23,332 bases of DNA from Rodentolepis nana (lineage: Eukaryota; Platyhelminthes; Cestoda; Cyclophyllidea; Hymenolepididae), in assembly GCA_900617975.1 (NCBI GenBank), contig UZAE01013356.1, forward strand, positions 1 through 23,332, in the 5' to 3' direction. A program made the translations under genes and the position numbers. Position 1 is the first letter of the stretch. Each line of letters opens with the position of its first letter. The notes below the pieces were generated by a model. It was given only the letters and a program-made list of their open reading frames with translations. It ran no database searches and was not told the origin of the DNA. Below, in pieces: positions 10,801 through 22,634 of this stretch.

Positions 10801-11863
10801 GTCCGAATTCGGAGATTCGGCATTCTAATAGCAAGAACAATTAGAGGTACACAAACAAAAAAGTGGCCTATGCTTACAATGAGCTTTTGATGGCCTATTT
10901 CAGAGTTAGTATGGAATGATTTATCCAATTGATGAAGAATGCATTGTTCGTCCAAGGTGGGTCTGATTCAACGGCATTAACAAATGCATGACCTACATAG
11001 ATAATAATGCTGATCAAACTGACTTTAACCTATCAAAATTAATCATCCAAATTATTGCTTAACATGATCCCACCCATTGTAAGATGTAGGTGATTTTATG
11101 AAGTGTGGTCTAAATTTCCATTTACCATAGTATGCTTCAAAAGAAAAGGCAAGATAGAGTAAGTGGCGGTACAAGTTGCATGAAATCCATTATTTTACTA
11201 TAATGACGGATTTTGACCCCGACAACATGGGATTGTAACTGAGCGAGTCTCGGGTCCTGACTCCTCATGGTGCTTTGCTATTTTAGTGTACTTCCAATTC
11301 CTACACAGCACCATGCTTCTAGGCAGCATGCGGAAATTGACCTGAGTACTCATCACTGACAACTTCAAGTCAAGCAATCTTCCCTCCTATCTCGTTGCTC
11401 TGAACTTGCTCCGATTCTTGGAACACGCGACAATAAACAAAATGATTCCAGTGCAAACATGTAAAATTAAAAATGGGGTAAAATTATAAAGTATAAAGAA
11501 GTTTCCAGACACTGAAAAGGTTTCTAAGTGGTCTTAATATATTTTATATGTTCAAGGTTTTATTACTTGCGCTCATGATGGGCTCTTTCATTGGCTATCG
11601 AGGTAGGCAATAAAACCAGTAGAAAACCCTTATTATGATACTCGCTTAACTTTTGATAATGATGGTTTATCAAAATTTAATATTTACATTCGAATTGAAG
11701 CGTTAAATCTGAATATATAATGGCGAAAAATTCAACGATACTTTATATCTGAAGGATTACATTTCGAATATCAATTTCCGATTAGAATATGACAGAATAG
11801 CAACTGCATCGCACATAAGTAAGCGAAATTTGCACAAAAATGGCACACAATCACGGGCAAGGT

Positions 11864-11868
<5 letters not shown>
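7811..11868. other. Intergenic region between the two divergently oriented genes
   Basis: About 4 kb of mostly AT-rich DNA. A somewhat GC-richer section at about 9700-10350 has short minus-strand open stretches but frequent stops, and nothing I can join into a gene. The lectin promoter should lie at the left edge, above 7810, but no distinct core element was recognised. Confidence 0.5.

Positions 11869-11896
<28 letters not shown>
11869..11896 (+). repeat. (GA)14 microsatellite upstream of exon 1
   Basis: Fourteen uninterrupted GA dinucleotides lie about 280 bp before the first ATG of the plus-strand gene. GA tracts near promoters can keep chromatin open in animals; here that is only a positional suggestion. 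Confidence 0.95.
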
Positions 11897-11899
<3 letters not shown>

Positions 11900-11996
11900 A
11901 AAGAGAGGGGGCAAAACGCTGTGCTGACCCCGATAAAGGGACACCAACTCTCCCTCCAATCGCTAGCTAGTTAGCTGCTTCACCACTCTCTCGCAG

Positions 11997-12175
11997 TCAA
12001 CAAAAGTGCCTACGCGCTCTCTTGACTAATAGAAGCGCGAGCAGCTAGCCTGTGGTTCGACAAAAATCGAGTCGGTGCAAGCACTCACGCACCATAGCTC
12101 CGAAATTGTGCACCCTAACAATTGAGATTTGAGAAGAGAGGCCTCATTTTGCGATATGAATTAAACCCTGACACC
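11997..12175 (+). promoter_or_regulatory. CpG-richer probable promoter / 5' UTR of the plus-strand gene
   Basis: The stretch is visibly richer in CG dinucleotides (for example TACGCGCTCT, AAGCGCGAGC) than the AT-rich DNA on either side, and lies directly before exon 1. It follows the (GA)14 tract at 11869-11896. No convincing TATA box at a fixed spacing was seen, so the transcription start is not placed. Confidence 0.35.
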
Positions 12176-12273
12176 ATGTTAACTTCACCGGCCTATTTTC
12201 TCAACTACAAAATCGCAAAAATGGAATTACCGCCTCAGGATTTTCAGGCCAATATAGTGGATTATTATGAAAA
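12176..12273 (+). CDS. Exon 1 (coding part) of the unrecognised plus-strand gene
   Basis: Two in-frame ATGs, at 12176 and 12221, open a frame that reads MELPPQDFQANIVDYYE from the second start and ends at a consensus donor GTGAGT (12274). The exon ends with two bases of a codon (AA). Exon 2 begins with a single C, completing an Asn codon. The sequence immediately upstream is richer in CpG than its surroundings, which fits a first exon near a promoter. The assignment to the same gene as exons 2-4 rests on phase and direction only; it could be the start of a different transcript. Confidence 0.5.
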
Positions 12274-15200
12274 GTGAGTACTATTCAACTTTAACTTATC
12301 TTTACCACCGGTTGCTTTTCAAAAGCTGTGATTTAGCCCAAACTATAATTATCAAAATTAATTATTTTAATAGATTAGAGTGTAAAGAATAAAAAGTTTT
12401 AATTTCGTTTGCTTTAATGACATTCATTTATGGATGAATATGAATTTATATGTTAAACTGAAAAAATACACTTTTACTTCATTTCCATTGTTGAAAAAAG
12501 ATAAATATTTGACGCTTTTATTTCCCCATTGATTTGAAAAAAATAAAGTAATTTTAGATCATATATTAGCATCCAGTCTGTATGTAGCTAAAAGCCCTGA
12601 TGAAATCGAATATAATTACAAAAATGTAAAAACGACATTAAAGAGTTTGAACATTGTATCGCTTTTCATTTTGATAGCTTAAAACAATTTTACCTCTGCA
12701 TATTTAATCATAAGACAAAAGATAAGTCATTCAATTAGTCCACACTTGAATTTTTCGTAACCATTTTAAAAGTATCGAATTAGTAAAATCTTGAAACGGT
12801 ATTCAAACATCTAATTTTTCTTTATGACATTATTCTAGGCGAAGTTTCATTATCTGAGTTAATTAAATTGGAAAATTCCTCATGGGGCTTGAGATCTATA
12901 AATACGATACACTAAAAATCGTTTCTATGCGAGTCATTAGAGTTTTGGTTATTTATTTTGGGCAAAGATGATAACAGAATTTTTAACGCAGTTTTTAAAC
13001 CTGTTAAATATTTTGCAACGTGAGCTGGACTCCACTTGGCAGATTTAAACCTGTATGTCATTCGATATATGCTGGTTAACATTAGTGCATTTCATAGGAT
13101 TTAAACAATCCACTAATGGAAATTAAATCAAGGAATATTGATTTTATAATAAGGGTTAAAACCACCTCAAACGAGTTTAAGGGATTAGCCATTTGGATAC
13201 CAAGCGAATTTTGTAATTTAACCCCCCCCCCCCCAACCACCAATTTGGCATAAGACGATTTATGCACATCCAGAAAGTACGTGGTAAAATGTATTAAAGA
13301 TAAAATTTAATAAGTTATGGGGAACAATTTTCTTACAGATTTAATAAGATTTTCCTATTTTGTTAGTAGCAGCTTATATCAGGATTAATTCATTTTTTAA
13401 AAATATATTGAATGTACGCAGAATCTACAGCTTTTAATACAATTTTGTTCTCTTCATATAAACAAAAGGCAATTCTGCGAATTCCCAAGATAGCAAAAAT
13501 GATGTAAGCTTAAGTTATTATTAGGATTTCTTCAAGTTAAATTTGCTACAAGTCTTGATCACAATGTTCAAGCGAAAGTAAGAGACTGTATCCTCTTCGA
13601 AGTTCTAGGGAAGTGCAGATATGTAAGTGCCTTTCAATAAGAATAGCCCCAGATGTTTGAATACTATTAAAAAGGCGACCTTTCCATTGACATATTTTTT
13701 GGCTTATGTAGTGCATTTCAATGAAATATAGATTTTTGGCTTTAAATTTTAATACTATTCAAGGTCATTCAATCAGACCAGTTTAGTTTGTAATATTGCA
13801 ATTCCAGGGGTTCGTCATTTCTAGAAAGACCACAATTGTACATCATCAATTTAACTAGCTTCTGTATTGTTTTTATCGATTTAGCTTGCACTCTTAATAA
13901 AGTTGCAGTAATAATTGACCAACGAATAGGCTGTTTAAGTGAAATAGTTCTTTTTTTATGCTGCGTTTTCTTATCGGCTTCCTTATTACCTCATTCTGGG
14001 CGATCTTTTCTCACGCCTCGAAGTGCCGAGAGGCTAAATAGGGCACAATAGCTTTCTTGGTGTCGATTGTTGTTGTTCCATGCCAGCTGAAGGACACAAG
14101 CACAGCGTTCACCTTGGTCTTCTAGGATGAAATCTGGGCCATGTGCAGGACACACACCCACGCGAATACGCGCAGTCGCTCATTCATCCATCCGACCCTT
14201 CGTTGCTTCATATAGTAGGTTATCTACTACTAGGCCCCTGGGGTATAGAAAGTTGCTGAGCTAAGAACGCAATGAAGGCGGTCTGTACTGGATGCTGGAA
14301 GGACCCAAAACGAGAGCAAGAGAACGAAAGAGAGATCGTATAACGTGTGAAAATACACTTCGCATTTAGACTCTGTGAATTGTGTTGTGTATACATATAT
14401 ACAAATGAGTTTATTTTGTATTTGTTTTGCTTAAAGAGTGAAAGATTGACCATTAAACATTAATGGCTCTAACCCATAGTTACTATAATTGAGAGTAATT
14501 TTATTTTAATAACCAATGGGACATATTTGATAGATGAGCACTTTCATGGAGAGCGTCAAATAAGATTTGTCCACTGCTGTTGGCCACTCCGCCCACTGAA
14601 TTTGCACTAGTGAGCATCAAATCTACGTGCACGTCCTTTGAAGACGAGCATGTTAAGCATTGCACACCGAGTAAAGGTTACCCATAGAATTAGCAAATAT
14701 TGACCCAAAAGTACGATTTTTATATGTCCAGTCATTCCCCCCCCCCATTCTCCATTTCACTGTATTTCCAATGGTCTTTAGAAGCTCACGTCTTAAATAG
14801 TGAACTACTAGAAAGAGTAGACAATAATAATGATCAGATGCATAGGAGTGAGTTGTGCAAGCACGAAGATACCGTTTGAGTCTCCCTCGAGTCAATGGTC
14901 CTTCCTTTACTGCGATTTTCATATTGTCTAAGATATGCTTCGTCTGTTTGTGAGCTGTACGTTAATATTATAGTTGGCCGAACAACTTACCCATAGAAAT
15001 TGATTATATCCTATCTAAGCTTTCCTCTTTCTAATGTTGACTGTGAGTACTCTATGTGAATCTCAGATGAGGCTTTGGACATCCAAGGCTTCAATCCACC
15101 TCAAAATTCCACTCAAAGCGTAATGGCAATCACACATGTGGGCAGAAGTGAGTTGACTTCAGTGGAGATTTACTTGGGGAGTTACCTAGACCCCGATTTG

Positions 15201-15639
15201 CTTTATTTGACCTACTATTTGTATTTACAAATTCTGCTATCTCAAATCTTAGGAATATCCAAGTTGTTCATGATTATGAGTGATCATGTAGCTTCTTTGC
15301 CCCTCGATGGTAGAGAATAACTGAAGTGTCAAGTCAGGCCATAATAATGAGACAATAAATAATGAAGATAGTAGATAAGCATTCATTCCGTTATCCGAGG
15401 AATAAGGGTGAAAGATTGAACTTAGGAGCTTGAAGTAGTGAACCGCACATAAAATCAATATTCTGCAATGCAGATGTACAAATTTTAACTATCGATTTTC
15501 AGTCATCCTCAGAATTTAAATTCTAAAATTTTTTAGCATTGCTGTGGTAAATAAAATCTCCTGAGTTAATTATAACCTAGGACCATTTTCGAATGGACAT
15601 TCTGAGTTAGGCAGAGTTAATTTCAATATTTACTTTACT

Positions 15640-15680
<41 letters not shown>

Positions 15681-18600
15681 AAATTGACATGTCAAGACTT
15701 GGACCTTTGTAGACAAAAAGTCCTGCTGAACTCAAATGGTCATTGGACATTATTTCTGTTGCTTGAAATAAGAGCGGAAAAGATTTAAAGACAGTTAATT
15801 ATAGCACTGCAATGAATTCCGGCATTGTTATTTATGCCGTGCTATTTTTTAAATCTTAAACTGCAATAGTCAATATTTGACGACATCAGGATAACTATTT
15901 ATAAGCTAACAGATCAGCTGGCAGTTTCATAATCGAGTGTCTTTCCAACAAACTGATTTAAATTTGACTTTATATAAATCAACTCGTGCAAACTTCATTC
16001 AATTCAGCAACAAATCCTTCAAAGACTGAAATCGGATTATGGAATGTGCAGAGTCATTAAATTTCTCTTAATTTGTGACTTTAGATATGAGTCTTAACTT
16101 TCGATGAAGTATTCACCTTTCAATAATTTGAAAGAATATCGATTTGAGTAGGCATTTTTTTATCAAACAAATTTAAGATTTCTGATTTCGTAGCTCTTCT
16201 ACACTTGGAGGAGTATCGCCTTGTTATTAGAAATCAGGATTTTTATTGTTTACATTTTCATCTTTACTTTTCTTTCCGCATACTTATTTCACGAAAGTTC
16301 TGGTATTATTGATGTTTATTTTCTATTTCACGAACTCCCATTAATTTTATTCCACTTGATCAACCTCAAAGTTCATGAAACATTCAAACTAGAGGAGGCA
16401 TAAATCAATAAATTTGAGTAATCAAATTTTGCCTAGAAAAAAAGAACAAGACAGTAGAATTCACATTGCAGCTGGCGCCGCTTTGTTTAAAATGGCTCTT
16501 TTTGCCCCCCTCCCCCCCCCCNATCAAGTGATTGACGGGACCTCATTCATGTGCCTTAAGTGCCGGAGGGGGTGGGGTGGTGTTTAAGTCGTGAAAATTG
16601 AGGAAATGAACAATGACGACACCCCCCCCTCCACCTCCTTGACAATGACAGTATGGGTGACCCAATACTTTCGGAATTTAAATTTAGTCTAAATTCTACT
16701 ATCCTTTTTCATTCAATACTCCTCTTCACTCTCCTGTTAAATCCCCAACTAGACCATTGTGCACCTTGCATTCATTTTTATTTCCATGAGTTATTGTGGC
16801 TCATTTACTTATCTTTTTAAATATTAAATGGTTTTTATAAGATGTTTGTAAATATAATCGCCGTCTTACCAAGGAAATAGGATAAAGCGAGAGCAAAACT
16901 AATTTTACACTAAAAGAAATTAACTTCTTTACACCATTCTTTACCCTCATAGTCTTCATTTTACTAATCGAGGGAATCTAAATAAACGGTAAAGTATAAT
17001 ACAAATCAATAAATTACTACAATAGTAATTTTTTAAATGCATGTGACTTGAAATTTTGGTAATTAGATATCATCAGTGTCAATTTTTTTATGAAATGTGA
17101 ATACTAATGTTAAATTATGCACCAGTAGCTGTCAAGAAATCAGCTGATTTCACCATTTTATAAACGATTTCTTCACTTTCCAAATTTACAAATTCATCTG
17201 TTTTAACCTTGAAGAGCATCTAAGTACACGATGCGGAATTCCGTTTAGAACTTAAAGAAGAGGGCACCAAAGGGGTTTGAAAACTTCCATTCTCTTTATT
17301 TTCCAGCCTATTTCACATTCTACGAAATAAGTATATATTGAGTCATGGTGATGTAAAAAGTTCCAATTACCAAAGATTAATATTAGTAGATTGAACAAAG
17401 CAGGCTGAGGATGAACCTCCTTGCAAAGTGCATTCTTATCGATTATTTTTTGCATAATCTCGCGTGAACGAATAAAACGATCATTCAATTTATTTCTGCA
17501 CGGAGAAAAACCATCGAATAGTGAAATAAATTACTTTAATTATTGACCTGAATTTGCATCACGCAGCCAAAAAATTGTTTGTTTCATTAGTAAAAAATAC
17601 AGCTGGTTGAAGTAAAGCAAAATCTTGGCATCTAAATTTGAAATTATAGAGTGTTTGGCAACAAATTTGTGTCTAAATTAAACTAGGTGTAACGTGCTGA
17701 TTTTCGCCCAAGTAAACATATTGGATTACATTTACTTCTGAAATCTGAAATTGTTAATTTTTCTTAATTTCGGAGAATGCACGCACAGGTGTAGCATAAA
17801 ACAAAATTTTAATAATTTTTAATAATATCTGTTTAATTTCGAAAGTTTTTAAATAACAAAATGAAGGCATCCAAATTCGTAATACGGTTGTTTGAGTAAC
17901 AATTTATTCTTTGGGGACGATTTCAATTTTATATATGTTAAATTTTTTAAACCCTCTTCTCTCCTGTAATTTGCAGCCATTTTTCAAATAACTTTAAAAG
18001 TATGCACATATGATGATTGGTAAAAATAAAATATATTTTATCGATATAAATTATCATTATTCATTTTCAAATTGTAAGGATAATTAAAATTGACTAATAA
18101 TCATGAAATTTCATTTGACATTCTTAAATCCATTTGAATCAGCTTTATGAAATTCGACCTTAATAAATGAACTAAATATGACTAAAGTCTGTTAGAGTGG
18201 GGAAATCGATTGATGCATCAAATTCTACAAATGCGTCGGAATGTCGACGAAATTGAATCTCATTTGCACGAGTCTTAGAACGAGGGGAGGTGATTAAAAT
18301 CCCATAATCTGAACATAATCCTACTTCAAATTAAAAATGTCCTACCAGCAAAATCAAAATCTTTGTGTGACGCTGTCACCTGGATTTATTTTTTCTTGCT
18401 ATCAATGGGGATTAAAGGTCTTATTTTATTTAAACAACTTTAAATTTTCGTTTTCATGATATAATTCCACATCAGCTATCTTAAATCCATCATATGGAAT
18501 TGTATGAAGAAACTTTCACAAACTGTTTTGGGGTAGATTATTAGTACTTGGTGTAGTTCACTTTACTCTCAATAAAGCGTTCATTTGCAATCTAATTCAC

Positions 18601-21502
18601 AAAGACTTCTCAATCTCTTAAGCAAAATTAAAATCCAATTTTCTGAAATAGGAAATAAATTTTATTTTGATACATGCGGACCTGAACTCAAATTTATTTT
18701 CTGAAGAGTGGAAGGTTGATGTGCGGAGAAGAAAACGCTTTTATTAAATAATATCAAGTTTGATTTATTAATCACAGCCAAAATTTCGTTTGAAGAAAGA
18801 GAAGTCATCACTTGCCATCTGATTTAAATTATCCCATATATTAGTGAAAAATGTACAACTTTCTCAGGTGTCTTCTTTCAAGACACTGGGTCCTGAAAGT
18901 CCGTTCTCCAAAGCATCTGTCTCTTAGTATCAGAAAATAATACAAATTGTCATGTCTGATAGAGTTTAAGTCTTCATTTGGTCTTCACATGCAAAAAATG
19001 CATCTAAGTGAATGAAATAACATGTTATTCTGCACAAGTAATCAGTTGGACCTTACTTTGACTTGAAACTATTCTTAATAGCATGCGAGACACACATTGG
19101 AATCCGCGTTTTACCCAATTGAGCCTGGATCTGGCTGGTCGGTTGCTGAATGCACGGGCCTCGCGCACAAACCACACAGTGGATCGGTGGCCTGAGGCCC
19201 AACTCGTTCTCCTCTCGCCGCCCGATCAAATCAGCAACACCTCCAGCACCTCTGGTAGCCACCTAGCCACTTTCCACTTGCTCAAACATATTCTTGCTAA
19301 TTCAATGCCTCTTGAGACTGTCTTTCAAAACAATCACAACAATGATGCTCCCAGCAGCCTGGGTACTTGGCCACAAGTAAGTGCAAATTTGCTTGAAATA
19401 TGATCTCTGGCATTAAATTAATCCCTCAACGCCCGATTTATTTTTATTGAAAAATGTACTCAACTGCACTTACGTGTGTGTCACATAATAGACTGGTGCA
19501 GACGACGTGATGAGTTTTGCTGGTGTATCAGGAGAAAGCTATAGACACGTATTGAACGCTTTTCAAACGGCAAACCCTTTCGAATATTCCAGCCACAAAT
19601 GTCTTAGAAACAAAGCAGTTGCCCAATATCTGCATATCTAGTTGCTATCCAATCCAAGATCTTTCAATTTCAACGTCCACTTTCATTTCACCTTCTATGA
19701 CCTTCTTTAATTTAACTGTTCGTCATTGGGACACTTGAATGTTATTCCTTAAACGGATAATGGAATTCTAGCTCAATTTTATTTCTCCAATTAAGTATCA
19801 CATTGTTTGATTTCTCTGAAAATTCTCAAGAAATATTGTTCTAAAGTACAATTGGATTTATTACACTTTGCATGGGAAATTTTAAGAAATGCGATTTAGT
19901 CAGCTTATGTGATAGAGAAACCGATTTTTTTGTCGAAGGGTATGATAACAAACATTGTCCAAGCACGGAAGGCTGCCGATTGGGAATGTTGTAGCTATGG
20001 CTTTTCAGGTTAATATAATTTGCGGTCTCATCTTCTCAAGGAAAGTTTTCTCATAACTTTTCACCTATATCAGGGTGGGGGTGGGGGGGGACATTTATAT
20101 AATAACACCAGAATAGCACCATTATTCTCAAACTGAATCACGCCAATTAAAATGAACCCTTAAGAAATTGAAATAATCTGACAATTCATTTTATGATGCT
20201 AAAAACCAACTTGTGTCAAAGACGTTAAAGAAACCTTTTATACCAAGACAGGTTGCAACGAAGGATAATGTAATGGATTCTCTTAATAAATAAAGCAAAC
20301 TCTTATCCAGAAGACCTAATGCTATAAAAACTGCGCTTACATTATAAATATGGCTGATAAAAAGCACAAATCCTGAAAAAAATATTCTGCTCTCTAGACG
20401 ATTTTTAGTGTTGTTTACAAGTAGGAAGAAGACATGATGTCTCGGCTTTAGTGGCCCCCAACTCCGCATGTTCCATTATTTATGATTGGGTTTGTCGATT
20501 TGAACAGGTACAACAGCACTTTACTACCCCACGATCCCTGATCTTAACGACACGAATGACAACCCCTAAATCGTCGATTTCACATCCACCACCACCACCT
20601 CAACCATCGCCTGCATTGCCAACTTCAACAATGCCTAATCCTCTCTTCAATCCGTTGGCCCTTCAGCCACCCAATATAGGACTCCCACTTTTCTTGCTCA
20701 CACAGTCTAATCCCTACTTATTTCCCTCATCCTCTCTACCCCTTCTCACACCTCCAGCCACACCGACTCTCACTGGGAACCTGCTGACTGATATTCTAGC
20801 CTTGACAAGTCCTTCCACGACAGCAGCTGCAGCAGCAGCAATGGCGGCAACGGCAGCGACAACGCAATTGCCTGCGTTGAGGCTTCCGACGATGCTTCCG
20901 CAGAATATGATTACTTCTGTGCCAACACCCCTGCAAACGTTTCCACAGTTGATAGGAGGAGATAAGAATTATCAGCTGCAGTTAGATGCGCAGAACTTCA
21001 ACTTCTGTCACGTTCAAGTGGTGTGTTTTAAGGATGAGGCGAAGACACGGTTCATGTGCTCGGTAAGTGGCATCGTATCGATTAGATTTAATTGAACGTT
21101 TAGCTAGTTAAAAATATGAATTTGTAGTATTTAAATTGGAAAGACATGTAAAGGTCTGTGACGCCCATCGCCGGATTGCTATAATCTTGAGGGAAGATGA
21201 ATGTTCATCGTCTTTTGTTCCATAAATAAATAAACACAAAAAATAAACAAAACTCTATTGTGTTTTCGGTATTTGTTCACAAATGAATATAAGTAAAGTC
21301 ATGATGAAAGCAGCGTTTAAAATTCAGCTAAGTTAAATTCATCAATTTGCCAATTTATTGAATGAAAATATTATGAATAGATATTGGCAATTTGATTAAC
21401 CGTTCAATAGGATTTAGGAACCTTCATTCATGAATTTACTCAGCAATTTGGTTGAAAAATTGCGGGAAAATTTGGACCATTCGGACAAGTTAAGCGTAAC
21501 AG
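12176..21502 (+). CDS. Unrecognised multi-exon gene: Pro/Thr/Ala-rich protein, possible nuclear regulator (3' end not found)
   Basis: I reconstructed this gene from four exons: 12176-12273, 19082-19376, 20508-21062 and 21418-21502. Each has consensus AG/GT borders, and the reading phase carries through every junction. The result is 344 codons plus one base, still open. Exon 1 supplies residues 1-33, or starts at the second ATG (12221), which has the better context (A at -3, G at +4). Exon 2 adds a Ser/Leu/Asn-rich segment. Exon 3 adds a run of five Pro (about 158-162), a Pro/Leu-rich stretch and a poly-Ala tract (about 237-248). The ordered-looking end begins near CHVQVVCFKDEAKTRFMC and continues into exon 4 with FMNLLSNLVEKL. 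That pattern (beta hairpin, then helix) is compatible with a PB1-like or other ubiquitin-fold domain, as an inference only. I do not recognise the family. Low-complexity Pro/Ala/Thr composition is common in transcriptional regulators, but no DNA-binding domain is visible. Other exons may be missing, especially in the 6.8-kb first intron. Confidence 0.6.
13222..13234 (+). repeat. Poly(C) tract, 13 bases
   Basis: One of several C or G runs of eight or more in this AT-rich window. The others are at 1-11, 1337-1346 (G), 14737-14746, 16512-16521, 16622-16629, 20083-20090 (G) and 22832-22841. Confidence 0.95.
15643..15678 (+). repeat. (GA)18 microsatellite in intron 1
   Basis: Eighteen uninterrupted GA dinucleotides inside the long first intron, on the same strand as the tract at 11869. 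Confidence 0.95.
16522..16522. other. Ambiguous base (N) at the end of a poly(C) run
   Basis: A single N directly follows ten C. This is probably a base-calling or consensus failure at the homopolymer, and the true C-run length is uncertain. Confidence 0.95.
19082..19376 (+). CDS. Exon 2 of the unrecognised plus-strand gene
   Basis: The frame is open from just after an acceptor ending TTCTTAATAG to a perfect GTAAGT donor at 19377. It is GC-richer than the flanking intron. It encodes about 98 residues beginning MRDTHWNPRFTQLSLDLAG and ending SSLGTWPQ. A TGA lies upstream in frame, so a splice entry, or a start at 19083, is required. The end is phase 0, matching exon 3. No known domain was recognised. 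Confidence 0.65.
19418..19585 (-). mobile_element. Family B miniature element, copy 3, inverted, inside intron 2
   Basis: The plus strand starts TTAATCCCTCAACGCCCG, which is the reverse complement type of the right end of copy 2. The reverse complement then reads CAATACGTGTCTATAGC and CAAAACTCATCACGTCG, as in copy 1. The far end is not recognisable, so this copy may be truncated. It begins about 40 bp after the exon 2 donor of the plus-strand gene. Confidence 0.55.
20508..21062 (+). CDS. Exon 3 of the unrecognised plus-strand gene (Pro/Ala-rich)
   Basis: This 555-nt phase 0-0 exon lies between an acceptor TTTGAACAG and a perfect donor GTAAGT (21063). It encodes 185 residues: a Thr/Ser stretch, five consecutive Pro, a long Pro/Leu-rich section, NLLTDILALTSP, a poly-Ala tract built from mixed GCA/GCT/GCC/GCG codons, then the more ordered NYQLQLDAQNFNF and CHVQVVCFKDEAKTRF. 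The mixed Ala codons suggest selection on the protein rather than a simple trinucleotide expansion. The longest coding-like frame on the plus strand is here, so this is the best-supported exon of the gene. Confidence 0.75.
21418..21502 (+). CDS. Exon 4 of the unrecognised plus-strand gene
   Basis: An acceptor ending GATTTAG is followed by 85 nt, open in the phase required by exon 3, to a donor GTAAAA at 21503. It encodes 28 residues including FMNLLSNLVEKLRENL and the charged HSDKLSV, a likely amphipathic helix. No stop codon is present, so the gene must continue. I did not find a following exon with the right phase before the end of the window. Confidence 0.5.
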
Positions 21503-22634
21503 GTAAAACTGCGAATAGTCGTAAAGCGAAGTCGTATTTCAAGTTATCTCTGACACTTACGAAGCTTTTCTGGGCTTCAACATCATAAATGTGTTTGTCT
21601 CGTATTGGGTAATATATTAATTATCAACAATTTTTTATTATCAAATTTGACAAAATACTAGGAAACTTGGTAATCCAATCAATCGAGATTGTTATAAAAA
21701 AAGCAAATTATGGGCGGAATATTCTGAAATTAACTGGTAAATCAATTTTTATTTTTGATATATTGTAAAAATTAATCAAAGAAAGAGCTAGAATGCCATT
21801 ATTATACTAAACCATTCCGAGTGTAAACTTTGGGAGATAAGCTAATCATCCAGCGCCATGTTGATAATTTTAGTGAAAAAGGTAAAAAAAATATTAAAGA
21901 TGAGACAAACCAGACGGTCATAATTAATCATAACCAAAATAAAATGTTTTTATAATGTCTCCGTTGATCACTTTTGTTACAATGGCCTGTAGTGGATTGC
22001 TACCTTAGTAAAGCCTGACTGACTCAGAAATCTCTATGGCAGATTCTCCTACATCTAGCTAGACTCCCAGAACCTGCTAAGCTATAGCCCAGCTATAAAG
22101 GAAACAGACGTGTAGCACGGAGCACGTTTATTCAGTAAGTATCTTGCGGATCAAGTGTGTTCACGCAGGGAGCTACTCATGATCAGGATGGAGGATTAGG
22201 TTAAACAGAGGTTGATGATTGGTCACTGTTTGTACGGCCGCACCTCCCAATCCTGGCGAGCAGACATGCAGGCATACGATGACGCACACAGCGATAACGT
22301 GTCCCACAAATCATAGGGAAATACTATAACTCCTATGGAAGTGAAAAATGATGACATGGAGCCAGAGCTCTCAATCAGCGACAGTGTAGAATCAAACGAA
22401 TAAAAAATATCAACCTTGTTGAATCTTCTTCCCATGTCAATTGTACCCAAAGCAAAAAATCAGTCTCAAGATTCTGTCTGATTGACTGATAGACAAATCC
22501 GTCGAGTCATCTAAGGGGACTATATAAGATTTCGGCCTCTTTCGGACTAAATATATCACCCACGATAATCAGCGTCCATTATGAGTCTCGTTTATTAATG
22601 TCATTCACTGCTCAGTTTTATATTTTGAGAAATG
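21503..22634. other. AT-rich DNA, then a GC-richer block of unknown origin
   Basis: From about 21960 to 22600 the composition changes, with CGG/CGA-containing words and two TATA-like sites (CTATAAAGG near 22095, CTATATAAG near 22521). No long ORF and no paired long terminal repeats were identified. Confidence 0.35.

Larger units (their letters stand above)
12274..19081 (+). other. Proposed 6.8-kb first intron of the plus-strand gene
   Basis: Mostly AT-rich. It holds a C13 run, the (GA)18 tract, a GC-richer island at about 13960-14340, a weak exon candidate at 15067-15145 and the N at 16522. It could hide further exons or a small nested gene that cannot be told apart by eye. Confidence 0.4.

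Noticed and set aside
19053..19262. 69-codon minus-strand ORF opposite exon 2
   Set aside because: It is antisense to the better supported plus-strand exon with consensus splice borders in phase with exon 3.
20191..20469. 92-codon minus-strand ORF with hydrophobic stretches
   Set aside because: It lies in intron 2 and has no family resemblance; hydrophobicity is expected from T-rich codons.
20451..20507. Extension of exon 3 upstream to an apparent GTG start
   Set aside because: A GTG start is not expected in an animal gene. The acceptor at 20506-20507 gives exact phase continuity with exon 2.
22335..22405. Short acidic ORF (MEVKNDDMEPELSISDS) ending next to AATAAA, as a terminal exon
   Set aside because: Its only usable acceptor (TCATAG) gives phase 0, whereas exon 4 requires two bases to complete a codon, so it does not join.
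22223..22450. 75-codon minus-strand ORF in the GC-richer block
   Set aside because: No domain or catalytic motif of a transposase or reverse transcriptase was visible.
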